Assembly: GCF_000802965.1 (NCBI RefSeq)
Contig: NZ_JSAK01000020.1
Coordinates: forward strand, 1 to 64,000
Origin: Pseudomonas fluorescens
GTDB taxonomy: Bacteria; Pseudomonadota; Gammaproteobacteria; Pseudomonadales; Pseudomonadaceae
DNA length: 64,000 nucleotides
Reading direction: 5' to 3'
A program made the translations under genes and the position numbers. Every line of letters starts with the position of its first letter. The stretch's first letter is position 1. The notes beneath the pieces were generated by a model. It worked only from the letters and a program-made list of their open reading frames with translations. It ran no database searches and was not told the origin of the DNA. This document shows positions 1 through 7,488 of the stretch, piece by piece.

Positions 1-13
1 TTTTCAATCAGCG

Positions 14-44
14 CCAACAGGCAGATTTCAATTACACCTGTTGG
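14..44. other. inverted repeat at the left edge
   Basis: CCAACAGG (14-21) and CCTGTTGG (37-44) form a perfect 8-bp stem around a 15-nt AT-rich loop. There is no U tract, so terminator function is unproven; it may end a gene lying left of the window. From 45 to about 419 I see no convincing gene, and the open frames at the left edge close within about 110 bases. Confidence 0.35.
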
Positions 45-419
45 CCCACATAAAATGGGTTAATTGTAAGACACGACGTGCCGTTTGACTTCATGTTGAA
101 AACGACCGAAGGCTGGTTTTAACTGACGAACCGAAGACCATCCACAGGAAGCTCCAGGCGTATGCCTTGTGGGATTCATCGGTTATGGGGGTGAGTTAAG
201 AAACGGTTTTGTTACGCACCCGCTACATTCACCTTTCCGTTAACTGAAACGCGGCCAAAGACTTGAACATCAGTGACATGAGCGTCGTTTTCGGGAACAA
301 GGCTGTTTAAGTGGTGTGCGATTTAGCACCAAAAACCCTCAGCCTTCTCAGACTTTTCCTTCGAAAAGTAGGGCATCCATGAACTAGGCGCCTTGCAGAT
401 AGGCAGATAACCTCTGTTC

Positions 420-604
420 GTCACCGCAAAAAACGGTGACACGGACGTGCAAGTCCGGATTCGGCATTCATTCGGTTATAGCTATTCACCGAGCGTTTTC
501 TTATGCTCGCGGATCGTTATGGCGGCTGTGTGTGGGAGACCTTCGGGTCTGCCGGTTTACCGAGTCCGGTCTTGCACACCTATACACAGCTGCCACCCTT
601 TTCG
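420..604 (+). ncRNA. structured RNA leader upstream of the DUF6124-type gene
   Basis: Four consecutive RNA folds can be drawn on the plus strand: a 7-bp hairpin at 420-440, a short one at 442-459, a 5-bp one at 490-509, and a long closed structure at 521-594. In the last, 521-536 pairs with 579-594 over 16 bp, three of them G.U, enclosing a UUCG-tetraloop hairpin (537-550) and a second small stem (about 552-569). The G.U pairs hold only for plus-strand RNA. The element ends about 50 nt before the start codon at 648, so it is a cis-regulatory leader or a separate small RNA. I do not recognise a named RNA family. Confidence 0.55.
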
Positions 605-647
605 AAGCAAGCGAATCGGATTGGCCTCATAACTCGGTGACATTCAA

Positions 648-1043
648 ATGTTCAAACCAAGCCCCAATCCGCCGGAATCAGATACGGTATCGCCCTACGA
701 AAGCCTCGATTCAAAGAAACTCCACGAAGCCGCTGAACGCGCCCTCGACCACCATCTCGCCCCACCCAAGCCCGCTCCAACAAAACGCACCGGCCAACTC
801 TTCAGCGTCTGCCCAGACATCAACACCGAAGCCCTCCTCGCCAACGCCTCCGAAGACCTGCTCTCCATCAGCGCCATCGCCGCCGACCTCGCCGACGATG
901 TGGATGGCTCGCGCCGTTCCGTAGCCTTGGCGCTCAGTCGTATGGCCGACGGTGTGCATTTGTTGGTGGAGCAGGCGCTGGATCATCTGGATGAACCGGA
1001 AATGGCAGCGATCGTTGCCAGGCAACACAGTCGTGTCGGCTAG
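648..1043 (+). CDS. DUF6124 (DUF3077-type) small protein
   Basis: This 131-residue protein has a proline-rich, charged N-terminus (about residues 1-45) and a helical C-terminal half with the pattern INTEALLANASEDLLS, typical of short Pseudomonas proteins annotated DUF3077/DUF6124. Function is unknown. It has no signal peptide or membrane segment, so it is probably cytoplasmic. The ATG at 648 begins MFKPSPNPP, a start I recall as recurrent in this family. The gene sits directly behind the structured leader at 420-604, which suggests post-transcriptional control. Its TAG stop abuts the REP palindrome at 1044. Family assignment is from memory of the pattern. Confidence 0.75.
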   Translation: MFKPSPNPPESDTVSPYESLDSKKLHEAAERALDHHLAPPKPAPTKRTGQLFSVCPDINTEALLANASEDLLSISAIAADLADDVDGSRRSVALALSRMADGVHLLVEQALDHLDEPEMAAIVARQHSRVG

Positions 1044-1107
1044 GTAGGAGCCGGCTTGCTGGCGATGGCGTCAATGAGAGCACCATCGCCAGCAAGCCGG
1101 CTCCTAC
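1044..1107. repeat. REPIN (GTAGGAGCCGGCTTGCTGGC type)
   Basis: Two inverted arms of about 26 bases, each ending in GTAGGAG/CTCCTAC, flank a 10-base centre. The same arm recurs at 17912, 19168, 22272, 25138, 29647 and 36641. It sits between the DUF6124 stop and the hupN terminator. Confidence 0.85.
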
Positions 1108-1128
1108 AAAGTGCAGTATTCCAGGCAC

Positions 1129-1168
1129 AAAAAATGGGCACCCAACCTGGTTGGCGTGCCCATTTTTT
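1129..1168. terminator. bidirectional rho-independent terminator (hupN side)
   Basis: A 13-bp perfect stem (AAAAAATGGGCAC with its complement) contains an inner CCAACC/GGTTGG extension and has A and T runs at its ends. It follows the hupN stop on the minus strand and can also end plus-strand transcription. Confidence 0.85.
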
Positions 1169-1201
1169 CCACTCCCCCGCTACGCGGGCGGTGCAGACGG
1201 A

Positions 1202-1477
1202 TTACGGATTGACGCTGTCTTTCAACGATTTGCCTGGCTTGAAGGCAACGGTGTTGCTGGCCTTGATTTTGACGGGCTCACCGGTTTGCGGGTTTTTGCC
1301 GGTGCGGGCGCCGCGATGGCGTTGCAGGAAGGTGCCGAAACCCACCAGCGTCACGCTGTCTTTGCGGTGCAGGGCGCCGGTGATTTCTTCGAGGACGGCG
1401 TTGAGAACGCGGTTGGCCTGCTCTTTGGTGAGGTCTGCTTTTTCAGCAATTGCTGCGGCGAGTTCTGGTTTACGCAT
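1202..1477 (-). CDS. hupN: HU-family DNA-binding protein
   Basis: A 91-residue histone-like protein. It starts MRKPELAAAIAEKADLTKEQ and carries the HU core GFGTFLQRHRGARTGKNPQT followed by VKIKASNTVAFKPGKSLKD, the beta-arm and C-terminal helix signature. HU binds and bends DNA without strong sequence preference. I chose the ATG at 1477 because homology begins there and an AAAGGGG ribosome site lies just upstream; the open frame continues 54 codons further with non-HU sequence. Pseudomonads carry HU paralogues hupA, hupB and hupN, and the place beside rubredoxin reductase is that of hupN. It ends at the terminator at 1129-1168. Confidence 0.88.
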   Translation of the reverse strand: MRKPELAAAIAEKADLTKEQANRVLNAVLEEITGALHRKDSVTLVGFGTFLQRHRGARTGKNPQTGEPVKIKASNTVAFKPGKSLKDSVNP

Positions 1478-1671
1478 ATTAGTGAAGCCCCTTTGACGGT
1501 TTTTTGTTGTTATGTCCGTGCTGCTCTCTGTGGAGCAGCGCCCAAAGCGCCGCAGGTGCTCTACTCTGCGGCAGACGGGAGTGAGGATGGCACGCAGCGA
1601 GGTGCCGCGCCAGTGTCGGCGCGGCCAATGTAGGGGCAAAAGGGGGGTGATTCCGACAGAACGACCGGTAT

Positions 1672-2820
1672 TTACGCCAGCAGTGCCGGAAGCTCTTTGT
1701 TCAGGGCCAGTTTTTCCATCACGGCCGCGCCTGTCAGGGCATATCCGAGCAGTTTGCCGCTGGCATCACGGCATAAAACCTTGATGTCGGCGCCCTGCCC
1801 TTCGACGGTCCAGACGCCTTCCGTACCCCGTGGCGGCGGGGATACCACCAACGGGCACACCGGGGTTTTGACGGTGATCGGCATCGGGCCGTAGTTGACC
1901 CGCGTCGGGTTGCCGGCGAGGGTTTGCGCCAGCGCTCTCGCACAGCTCATCAGGGGCATCACGTACAGCAAGTTCAGCCCATCGACCTCGGCGCAGTCAC
2001 CCAGGGCGTAGATGTTGGCGTGGGAGGTTTGCAGGTGACGGTCGACCACCACGCCGCGATTGACTTGCAGGCCGGCAGCGGCGGCCAGGTCGATGCGCGG
2101 GCGCAGGCCAATGGCCGAGACCACCACGTCGCACGGGATGACCTGGCCATCGGATAGATGCGCTTGCAGACCATCTTCAACCCGTTGCAGGCGATTGAGC
2201 ACCGGCCCGAGGTGGAAGCGCGCGCCGAGGCTTTCCAGCCCGGCCTGCACCGCAGCAGCAGCTGCCGGGTGCAACAGGGTCGGCATGACTTGTTCGCATG
2301 GCGCCACCAATTGCACTTCGTAGCCGCCCAGGCTCAGGTCGTTGGCGAACTCGCAGCCAATCAGGCCGGCGCCGAGCAGCAACACGCGACGTTTGCCAGC
2401 CGCGGCGGCACGAAAGCGTGCGTAGTCTTCGAGGTCGTTGATCGGGAACACGCAGTCCGCCGCGTCACCTTCGATGGGCACGCGCACGGTTTCGGCGCCC
2501 CAGGCCAGGATCAGGTCGCGATAGATGACCGATTCTTCGCCGATCCACAGGCGCTTGTGGCCCGGGTCGATGCCGCTGATGCGCGTGTGGGTGCGCACTT
2601 CGGCTTTCAACTGCTCGGCCATGGCGCCCGGTTCGGCCATGCTCAGGCCGTCGGCATCCTTGTTTTTGCCGAAACCGGTGGAGAGCATCGGCTTGGAGTA
2701 AGAGCGCCCGTCATCGGCGGTAATCAGCAGCAGCGGGGTTTCGCCATCGAGTTTGCGAAACTCGCGGGCAAGGTTGTAGCCAGCCAGGCCGGTGCCGACG
2801 ATGACAACAGGTGCGTTCAT
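1672..2820 (-). CDS. rubB: rubredoxin-NAD(+) reductase
   Basis: This 382-residue FAD-dependent oxidoreductase passes electrons from NADH to rubredoxin, which serves alkane hydroxylation or oxidative-stress systems. Visible features are the N-terminal FAD dinucleotide fold (VGTGLAG, residues 8-14), a second NAD-binding GxGLIG motif around residue 150 (LLLGAGLIGCEFA), and the FAD signature IYALGDCAEV around residue 270. The size fits the AlkT/RubB family. The gene lies 20 bases downstream of rubredoxin on the same strand, so the two form an operon. No odd features. Confidence 0.9.
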   Translation of the reverse strand: MNAPVVIVGTGLAGYNLAREFRKLDGETPLLLITADDGRSYSKPMLSTGFGKNKDADGLSMAEPGAMAEQLKAEVRTHTRISGIDPGHKRLWIGEESVIYRDLILAWGAETVRVPIEGDAADCVFPINDLEDYARFRAAAAGKRRVLLLGAGLIGCEFANDLSLGGYEVQLVAPCEQVMPTLLHPAAAAAVQAGLESLGARFHLGPVLNRLQRVEDGLQAHLSDGQVIPCDVVVSAIGLRPRIDLAAAAGLQVNRGVVVDRHLQTSHANIYALGDCAEVDGLNLLYVMPLMSCARALAQTLAGNPTRVNYGPMPITVKTPVCPLVVSPPPRGTEGVWTVEGQGADIKVLCRDASGKLLGYALTGAAVMEKLALNKELPALLA

Positions 2821-2840
2821 TCCTTACTCCTCTGGGTGTC

Positions 2841-3008
2841 TTAGTTGATTTCGATCATTTCGAAATCCATTTTGCCGACGCCGCAATCCGGGCACAGCCA
2901 GTCTTCCGGCACGTCTTGCCACAGGGTGCCCGGCGCAATGCCGTCATCCGGCCAGCCGTCGGCTTCGTTGTAGATCAGGCCGCAGACTACACATTGCCAC
3001 TTTTTCAT
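2841..3008 (-). CDS. rubA: rubredoxin
   Basis: A 55-residue iron-sulphur-free electron carrier with one Fe(Cys)4 site. The translation starts MKKWQCVVCGLIYNEADGWP and contains the two cysteine pairs CVVCG and CPDCG. The intervening PEDWLCPDCG is diagnostic for rubredoxin. It receives electrons from the reductase encoded immediately downstream. Only one rubredoxin gene is present here. As I recall, P. aeruginosa has two in tandem at this locus; the single copy is seen, the comparison is from memory. The promoter lies in the 199-base divergent gap with ubiC. Confidence 0.92.
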   Translation of the reverse strand: MKKWQCVVCGLIYNEADGWPDDGIAPGTLWQDVPEDWLCPDCGVGKMDFEMIEIN

Positions 3009-3207
3009 TCCGGTACTTCCTCAAATTCAGGCTTTTACTGGCGCGAACGGTCGATGGATAAAGCGCTGCCGTCCGGCTCAGGGCGTTTTGTACTGATGGG
3101 GCCGGGCAGATGCAAGCCTGTTCGGCGCAACGGGCGGCCGGATCACTCAAATTTATAAGCTGACATGGTAAGCTCGCCGCCTCATTTGCTGCCAATAATG
3201 ACTCACT

Positions 3208-3759
3208 GTGCCGCACTCAAAATCCCTGTTTTGGGCTCCCAGAAGCCAACTCGCTCCCCTCCCCGACGCCACCATCCTCGACTGGTTGTTCGATGAAGGT
3301 TCGCTGACCAGACGCCTCATTCAGCTATCGAATGATGCGTTCAGTGTCACGCCGTTGTTCGAAGGCTGGCAGACCCTGCGCGCCGACGAATGCGCCGCGC
3401 TGGACCTGGCCGAAGGCAGCGAGGGTTGGGTGCGCGAGGTGTATTTGCGCGGTCATGGCGAGCCGTGGGTGTTCGCCCGCAGCGTCGCGTCGCGCAGTGC
3501 GTTGCAGGGCGATGGTTTGCACATGGACGAGTTGGGCAGCCGCTCCCTGGGCGAATTGCTGTTTTGCGATCACGCCTTCCAGCGCCGGGCCATCGAGGTT
3601 TGTCACTATCCTCAAGCGTGGCTGCCGATAGAAGTGCAGGCGCCAGCGTTGTGGGGCCGCCGTTCGCGCTTCGACCGTGGCGCCTTGAGCGTGCTGGTGG
3701 CCGAAATTTTCCTGCCGACCCTGTGGAACGCCGCCCGCGTCCATCCGGAGAATTGCTGA
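3208..3759 (+). CDS. ubiC: chorismate--pyruvate lyase
   Basis: This 183-residue enzyme converts chorismate to 4-hydroxybenzoate and pyruvate, the first committed step of ubiquinone synthesis in the cytoplasm. Family-typical stretches are GEPWVFARSV in the middle and GRRSRFDRGALSVLVAEIFL near the end, with the product-binding arginine in the VREVYLRG region. Translation most likely begins at the GTG at 3208 (MPHSKSLFWAPRSQLA); the ATG at 3198 is out of frame. The stop overlaps the ubiA start in TGATG, so the two are translationally coupled. Confidence 0.9.
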   Translation: MPHSKSLFWAPRSQLAPLPDATILDWLFDEGSLTRRLIQLSNDAFSVTPLFEGWQTLRADECAALDLAEGSEGWVREVYLRGHGEPWVFARSVASRSALQGDGLHMDELGSRSLGELLFCDHAFQRRAIEVCHYPQAWLPIEVQAPALWGRRSRFDRGALSVLVAEIFLPTLWNAARVHPENC

Positions 3760-4649
3760 TGTACCAGAGCCTGCTCAAGTCCCTGAACCGCTTGAACCCA
3801 CGGGCCTGGGATTTCATTCAGCTGACGCGCATGGACAAGCCGATCGGCATTTATCTGCTGTTGTGGCCGACTTTGTGGGCATTGTGGATTGCCGGCAAAG
3901 GCTCGCCGTCCCTGGCCAACATCGTGATTTTCGTCCTCGGCGTGGTGCTGACCCGCGCCGGCGGTTGCGTGATCAATGATTGGGCGGACCGTAAAGTCGA
4001 CGGGTACGTGAAGCGCACCGAACAACGGCCGCTGGTGAGCGGCAAGATCAGTTCCAGGGAAGCGTTGGTGTTCTTCGCGCTGCTGATGGGCGTGAGTTTC
4101 CTGCTGGTTCTGTGCACCAATGCCGCGACGATTTGGCTGTCACTCGGCGGCTTGGCGCTGGCGTTCAGTTACCCGTTCATGAAGCGTTACACCTATTACC
4201 CGCAAGTGGTGTTGGGCGCGGCGTTTTCCTGGGGTATGCCGATGGCGTTCACCGCCGAAACCGGTGAATTGCCGGCAGCGGCGTGGTTGCTGTACATCGC
4301 TAACCTGATGTGGACGGTGGGTTACGACACCTATTACGCGATGACTGATCGCGACGATGATTTGAAGATCGGGGTGAAATCCACGGCGATTCTGTTTGGC
4401 GAGGCGGACCGGGTGATCATCCTGACCTTGCAAGGGCTGGCGCTGGGTTGCCTGTTGCTGGCCGGGTCAAAATTCGAGCTCGGTGGCTGGTTCCACCTTG
4501 GGTTGGCGGTGGCGGCGGGCTGTTTTGCCTGGGAGTTCTGGTACACCCGTGGTAAGGATCGGATGCGTTGCTTCAAGGCGTTTTTGCACAACCATTGGGC
4601 CGGGTTGGCGATTTTTGTCGGGATTGTGCTGGATTACGGGTTGCGTTGA
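3759..4649 (+). CDS. ubiA: 4-hydroxybenzoate polyprenyltransferase
   Basis: A 296-residue integral inner-membrane prenyltransferase that attaches the polyprenyl tail to 4-hydroxybenzoate, the product of UbiC. Both aspartate-rich motifs are intact: NDWADRKVD at residues 73-81 and DTYYAMTDRDDD at about 190-201, which bind Mg and the prenyl diphosphate. Several hydrophobic segments alternate along the length, as expected for the UbiA fold. The ATG at 3759 overlaps the ubiC stop; an in-frame opening upstream is only shadow sequence of ubiC. Length and motifs match the family. Confidence 0.93.
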   Translation: MYQSLLKSLNRLNPRAWDFIQLTRMDKPIGIYLLLWPTLWALWIAGKGSPSLANIVIFVLGVVLTRAGGCVINDWADRKVDGYVKRTEQRPLVSGKISSREALVFFALLMGVSFLLVLCTNAATIWLSLGGLALAFSYPFMKRYTYYPQVVLGAAFSWGMPMAFTAETGELPAAAWLLYIANLMWTVGYDTYYAMTDRDDDLKIGVKSTAILFGEADRVIILTLQGLALGCLLLAGSKFELGGWFHLGLAVAAGCFAWEFWYTRGKDRMRCFKAFLHNHWAGLAIFVGIVLDYGLR

Positions 4650-4656
4650 GGATTTT

Positions 4657-4706
4657 AAAAGATCGCAGCCTTCGGCAGCTCCTACAGGGGGCTGCGATCT
4701 TTTTTG
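4657..4706. terminator. REP-type palindrome acting as ubiA terminator
   Basis: AAAAGATCGCAGCC and GGCTGCGATCTTTT form the arms, followed by a T run. The same arm occurs at 27846-27920. It lies between the convergent ubiA and COG4315-type genes and could end both. Confidence 0.7.
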
Positions 4707-4714
4707 GATTACGG

Positions 4715-5101
4715 TTATTTTTGCGACTCGTGCATGACGTGCCAGACGTCTTTCATGTTGTCACCGACCATGTCGCCGGGTTTTTTGTCCTTCACGAACG
4801 TATACAGCGGCTTGCCGTCGTAAGCGTATTGACTCGTACCGTCATCGCGCTTGATGACGCTCCACTTGCCTGAAGTCGTGGCACCCGCCGGCGCCATCAT
4901 CGGTGGCCAGTTTTTGGCGCACTCGTCATTACACATCGACTTGCCGCCGGAGTCCTTGTCGAACGTGTACAGGGTCATGCCCTTGTGGTCGACCATCATC
5001 CCGTCTTTCATCATCGCCGGGTCGGCGGCGAAGGCCATGGTCGGCAGCGTTAGCGCCGCAGTAACCAACAGGGCCTTCCAGGATTGAGCAAGGTGATTCA
5101 T
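4715..5101 (-). CDS. secreted COG4315-type repeat protein
   Basis: A 128-residue exported protein with a classical signal peptide (residues 1-25, ending AFAA). Two copies of a tyrosine/aspartate-rich motif follow: GMTLYTFDKDSGGKSMCNDE and GKPLYTFVKDKKPGDMVGDN. This is the pattern of the lipoprotein_15/COG4315 'secreted repeat' family. A C-x-x-x-C pair (MCNDECAKNWPP) sits after the first repeat. No lipobox is seen, so it is probably periplasmic. Function is not established. It is convergent with ubiA and divergent from phoB. Confidence 0.8.
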   Translation of the reverse strand: MNHLAQSWKALLVTAALTLPTMAFAADPAMMKDGMMVDHKGMTLYTFDKDSGGKSMCNDECAKNWPPMMAPAGATTSGKWSVIKRDDGTSQYAYDGKPLYTFVKDKKPGDMVGDNMKDVWHVMHESQK

Positions 5102-5182
5102 GGAAACCTTCCTTTTGTGGTTGTCAGGATTCGGACTTAGAGCTTAGTCCAGGTTCATGACAATCGCCGGGCGACTAAAATA

Positions 5183-5200
5183 CTGTCACACGACTGCAAT
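5183..5200 (+). promoter_or_regulatory. Pho box upstream of phoB
   Basis: CTGTCAC, four bases, CTGCAAT: two direct 7-mers close to the CTGTCAT half-site consensus. It ends 53 bases before the phoB start, consistent with PhoB activating its own operon. Confidence 0.7.
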
Positions 5201-5253
5201 AATTCCGTTATCTAATGCGGCGCAAGACAGTTAAATGACAAGAGGATTAAGGC

Positions 5254-5943
5254 ATGGTTGGCAGGAGCATTCTGATCGTCGACGACGAAGCGCCCATTCG
5301 CGAAATGATCGCCGTTGCGTTGGAAATGGCCGGCTATGACTGTCTGGAGGCGGAGAACTCCCAGCAGGCCCACGCCATTATCGTCGACCGCAAACCGGAC
5401 CTGATCCTGCTCGACTGGATGCTGCCCGGCACCTCCGGTATCGAACTGGCCCGCCGCCTCAAGCGTGATGAGCTGACCGGGGATATCCCGATCATCATGC
5501 TTACCGCCAAGGGCGAAGAGGACAACAAGATCCAGGGCCTGGAAGTCGGCGCGGACGACTACATCACCAAACCGTTTTCCCCCCGCGAGCTGGTCGCACG
5601 CCTCAAAGCCGTGCTGCGTCGCGCCGGGCCTACCGATGGCGAGGCGCCAATTGAAGTCGGTGGCCTGTTGCTCGACCCAATCGGCCACCGCGTGACCATC
5701 GACGGCAAACCGGCGGAAATGGGCCCGACCGAATACCGCCTGCTGCAATTTTTCATGACCCACCAGGAACGCGCCTACACGCGCGGCCAGTTGCTGGATC
5801 AAGTCTGGGGCGGCAACGTCTATGTCGAGGAACGCACCGTGGACGTGCACATCCGGCGCCTGCGCAAAGCCCTCGGCGACGCCTACGAAAATCTGGTACA
5901 AACCGTGCGCGGCACTGGTTACCGCTTTTCTACCAAAGCCTGA
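5254..5943 (+). CDS. phoB: phosphate regulon response regulator PhoB
   Basis: A 229-residue OmpR-type regulator. The receiver domain (1-120) shows acidic residues D10-D11, phospho-acceptor D54 (LILLDWMLPG), T84 and K106. The winged-helix DNA-binding domain (about 130-229) ends RTVDVHIRRLRKALGD...VRGTGYRF, as in PhoB. Phosphorylated by PhoR when phosphate is low, it activates genes carrying Pho boxes, including the pst genes in this window. A Pho box precedes it. It is followed after a 99-base repeat-containing gap by phoR on the same strand. Confidence 0.96.
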   Translation: MVGRSILIVDDEAPIREMIAVALEMAGYDCLEAENSQQAHAIIVDRKPDLILLDWMLPGTSGIELARRLKRDELTGDIPIIMLTAKGEEDNKIQGLEVGADDYITKPFSPRELVARLKAVLRRAGPTDGEAPIEVGGLLLDPIGHRVTIDGKPAEMGPTEYRLLQFFMTHQERAYTRGQLLDQVWGGNVYVEERTVDVHIRRLRKALGDAYENLVQTVRGTGYRFSTKA

Positions 5944-5945
5944 CG

Positions 5946-6018
5946 GCAGCTACGAGCTTCAAGCTGAAAGCCAAGCCGCTTCAAACTTGAGGCTTGAAGC
6001 TTGAAGCTAAAAGCTGCT
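5946..6018. repeat. AAGCTTCAAGCT-type inverted repeat between phoB and phoR
   Basis: The spacer is built from GAGCTTCAAGCTG-like and CTTGAAGCTTGAAGCT-like blocks in opposite orientation, able to fold into a long imperfect hairpin. A related repeat occupies the phoU-pstB gap (12720-12822). Confidence 0.65.
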
Positions 6019-6042
6019 TCTCTGACAAGGACGCGCGTTCAA

Positions 6043-7365
6043 GTGAACCAAAACTGGCATGGCACCCTGATTCGCCACATGCTGCTGCTGGTCACCGCTT
6101 GCCTGGTGATTGGTCTGATCACCGGCTACTACGGCTGGAGCCTCGCGGCTGGCCTGGGTATTTACCTGGCCTGGACGCTCAAGCAATTGCTGCGTCTGCA
6201 TGAGTGGCTGCGCCTGCACAAACCGGATGAAGCGCCGCCCGATGGCTACGGCCTGTGGGGTGAGGTGTTCGACAGCATCTACCACCTGCAACGTCGTGAC
6301 CAACGGGTTCGCGGACGCTTGCAAGCGGTGATCGACCGGGTTCAGGAATCCACGGCCGCGTTGAAAGACGCCGTGGTCATGCTCGACAGCGACGGCAATC
6401 TGGAATGGTGGAACCGCGCCGCTGAAACCTTGCTGGGCCTCAAGACGCCACAAGACAGCGGCCAACCCGTGACCAACCTGGTGCGCCACCCGCGCTTCAA
6501 GGAATATTTCGAGCAGGACAGCTACGCGGAGCCGCTGGAAATCCCCTCGCCGACCAACGACCGGATGCGCATTCAGCTGTACATCACGCGCTACGGCAAC
6601 AACGAACACTTGATGCTGGTGCGCGACGTGACGCGCATCCATCAGCTGGAACAGATGCGCAAAGACTTCATCGCCAACGTATCCCATGAGCTGCGCACGC
6701 CGCTGACGGTGATCTGCGGCTACCTGGAAACCCTGCTCGACAACGTCGAAGACGTGAACCCGCGCTGGACCCGCGCCCTGCAGCAGATGCAGCAGCAAGG
6801 CGGGCGCATGCAGACGTTGCTCAACGACTTGCTGTTGCTGGCCAAACTGGAAGCCACCGATTACCCGTCGGACAACCAGCCGGTGGCCATCGACGGTTTG
6901 CTTCAGTCGATCAAAAGCGATGCGCAACAGCTGTCCGGCCAGAAAAACCAGCGCATTACCCTGGAAGCCGACCCGACGATTCTGCTCAAGGGCAGCGAAG
7001 CCGAATTGCGCAGCGCGTTTTCCAACCTGGTGTTCAACGCCGTGAAATACACCCAGGCCGAAGGCAACATCCGCATTCGCTGGTGGGGCGACGAGCAAGG
7101 CGCGCACCTGAGCGTGCAGGATTCCGGGATCGGCATCGACACCAAACATCTGCCGCGCCTGACCGAGCGTTTTTACCGCGTCGACTCCAGCCGCAACTCG
7201 AACACCGGCGGCACCGGCCTCGGCCTGGCCATCGTCAAACACGTGCTGTTGCGCCACCGTGCGCGCATGGAAATCAGCAGCGTGCCGGGCCACGGCAGTA
7301 CGTTTACCTGCCATTTCGCCCCTGCCCAGGTCAGCCAATCCAGAGTCATCAGCGCGGCTGACTGA
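6043..7365 (+). CDS. phoR: phosphate regulon sensor kinase PhoR
   Basis: A 440-residue inner-membrane histidine kinase. Two closely spaced hydrophobic segments (about residues 11-30 and 32-50) form a hairpin with almost no periplasmic loop, as in other PhoR. A PAS-like region follows (about 105-195), then the HisKA domain with phospho-accepting H215 in VSHELRTP, and HATPase motifs (N box near FSNLVFNAVKYT, then DSGIGI and GGTGLGLAIVK). It phosphorylates and dephosphorylates PhoB under control of Pst and PhoU. I chose the GTG at 6043 because homology starts there; an in-frame TTG at 6001 would start inside the repeat. Confidence 0.94.
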   Translation: MNQNWHGTLIRHMLLLVTACLVIGLITGYYGWSLAAGLGIYLAWTLKQLLRLHEWLRLHKPDEAPPDGYGLWGEVFDSIYHLQRRDQRVRGRLQAVIDRVQESTAALKDAVVMLDSDGNLEWWNRAAETLLGLKTPQDSGQPVTNLVRHPRFKEYFEQDSYAEPLEIPSPTNDRMRIQLYITRYGNNEHLMLVRDVTRIHQLEQMRKDFIANVSHELRTPLTVICGYLETLLDNVEDVNPRWTRALQQMQQQGGRMQTLLNDLLLLAKLEATDYPSDNQPVAIDGLLQSIKSDAQQLSGQKNQRITLEADPTILLKGSEAELRSAFSNLVFNAVKYTQAEGNIRIRWWGDEQGAHLSVQDSGIGIDTKHLPRLTERFYRVDSSRNSNTGGTGLGLAIVKHVLLRHRARMEISSVPGHGSTFTCHFAPAQVSQSRVISAAD

Positions 7366-7488
7366 TACCGGCCAGCACGCGCCACTAGGCAATCGACAAG
7401 TCAGCCGCTACATTGGCTGACTTGTGCCTGCCTTTCAGGTACACATTTTTCTTTCCTTTTGAATTCACGGAACCCGCAAAACTCCATC

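Noticed and set aside
436..924. Open frames overlapping the leader and the DUF6124 gene
   Set aside because: They read through the hairpin region or the DUF6124 gene in another frame, with no family sequence.
3390..3758. N-terminal extension of UbiA
   Set aside because: It is out-of-frame ubiC sequence; the UbiA family starts at the ATG at 3759 that overlaps the ubiC stop.
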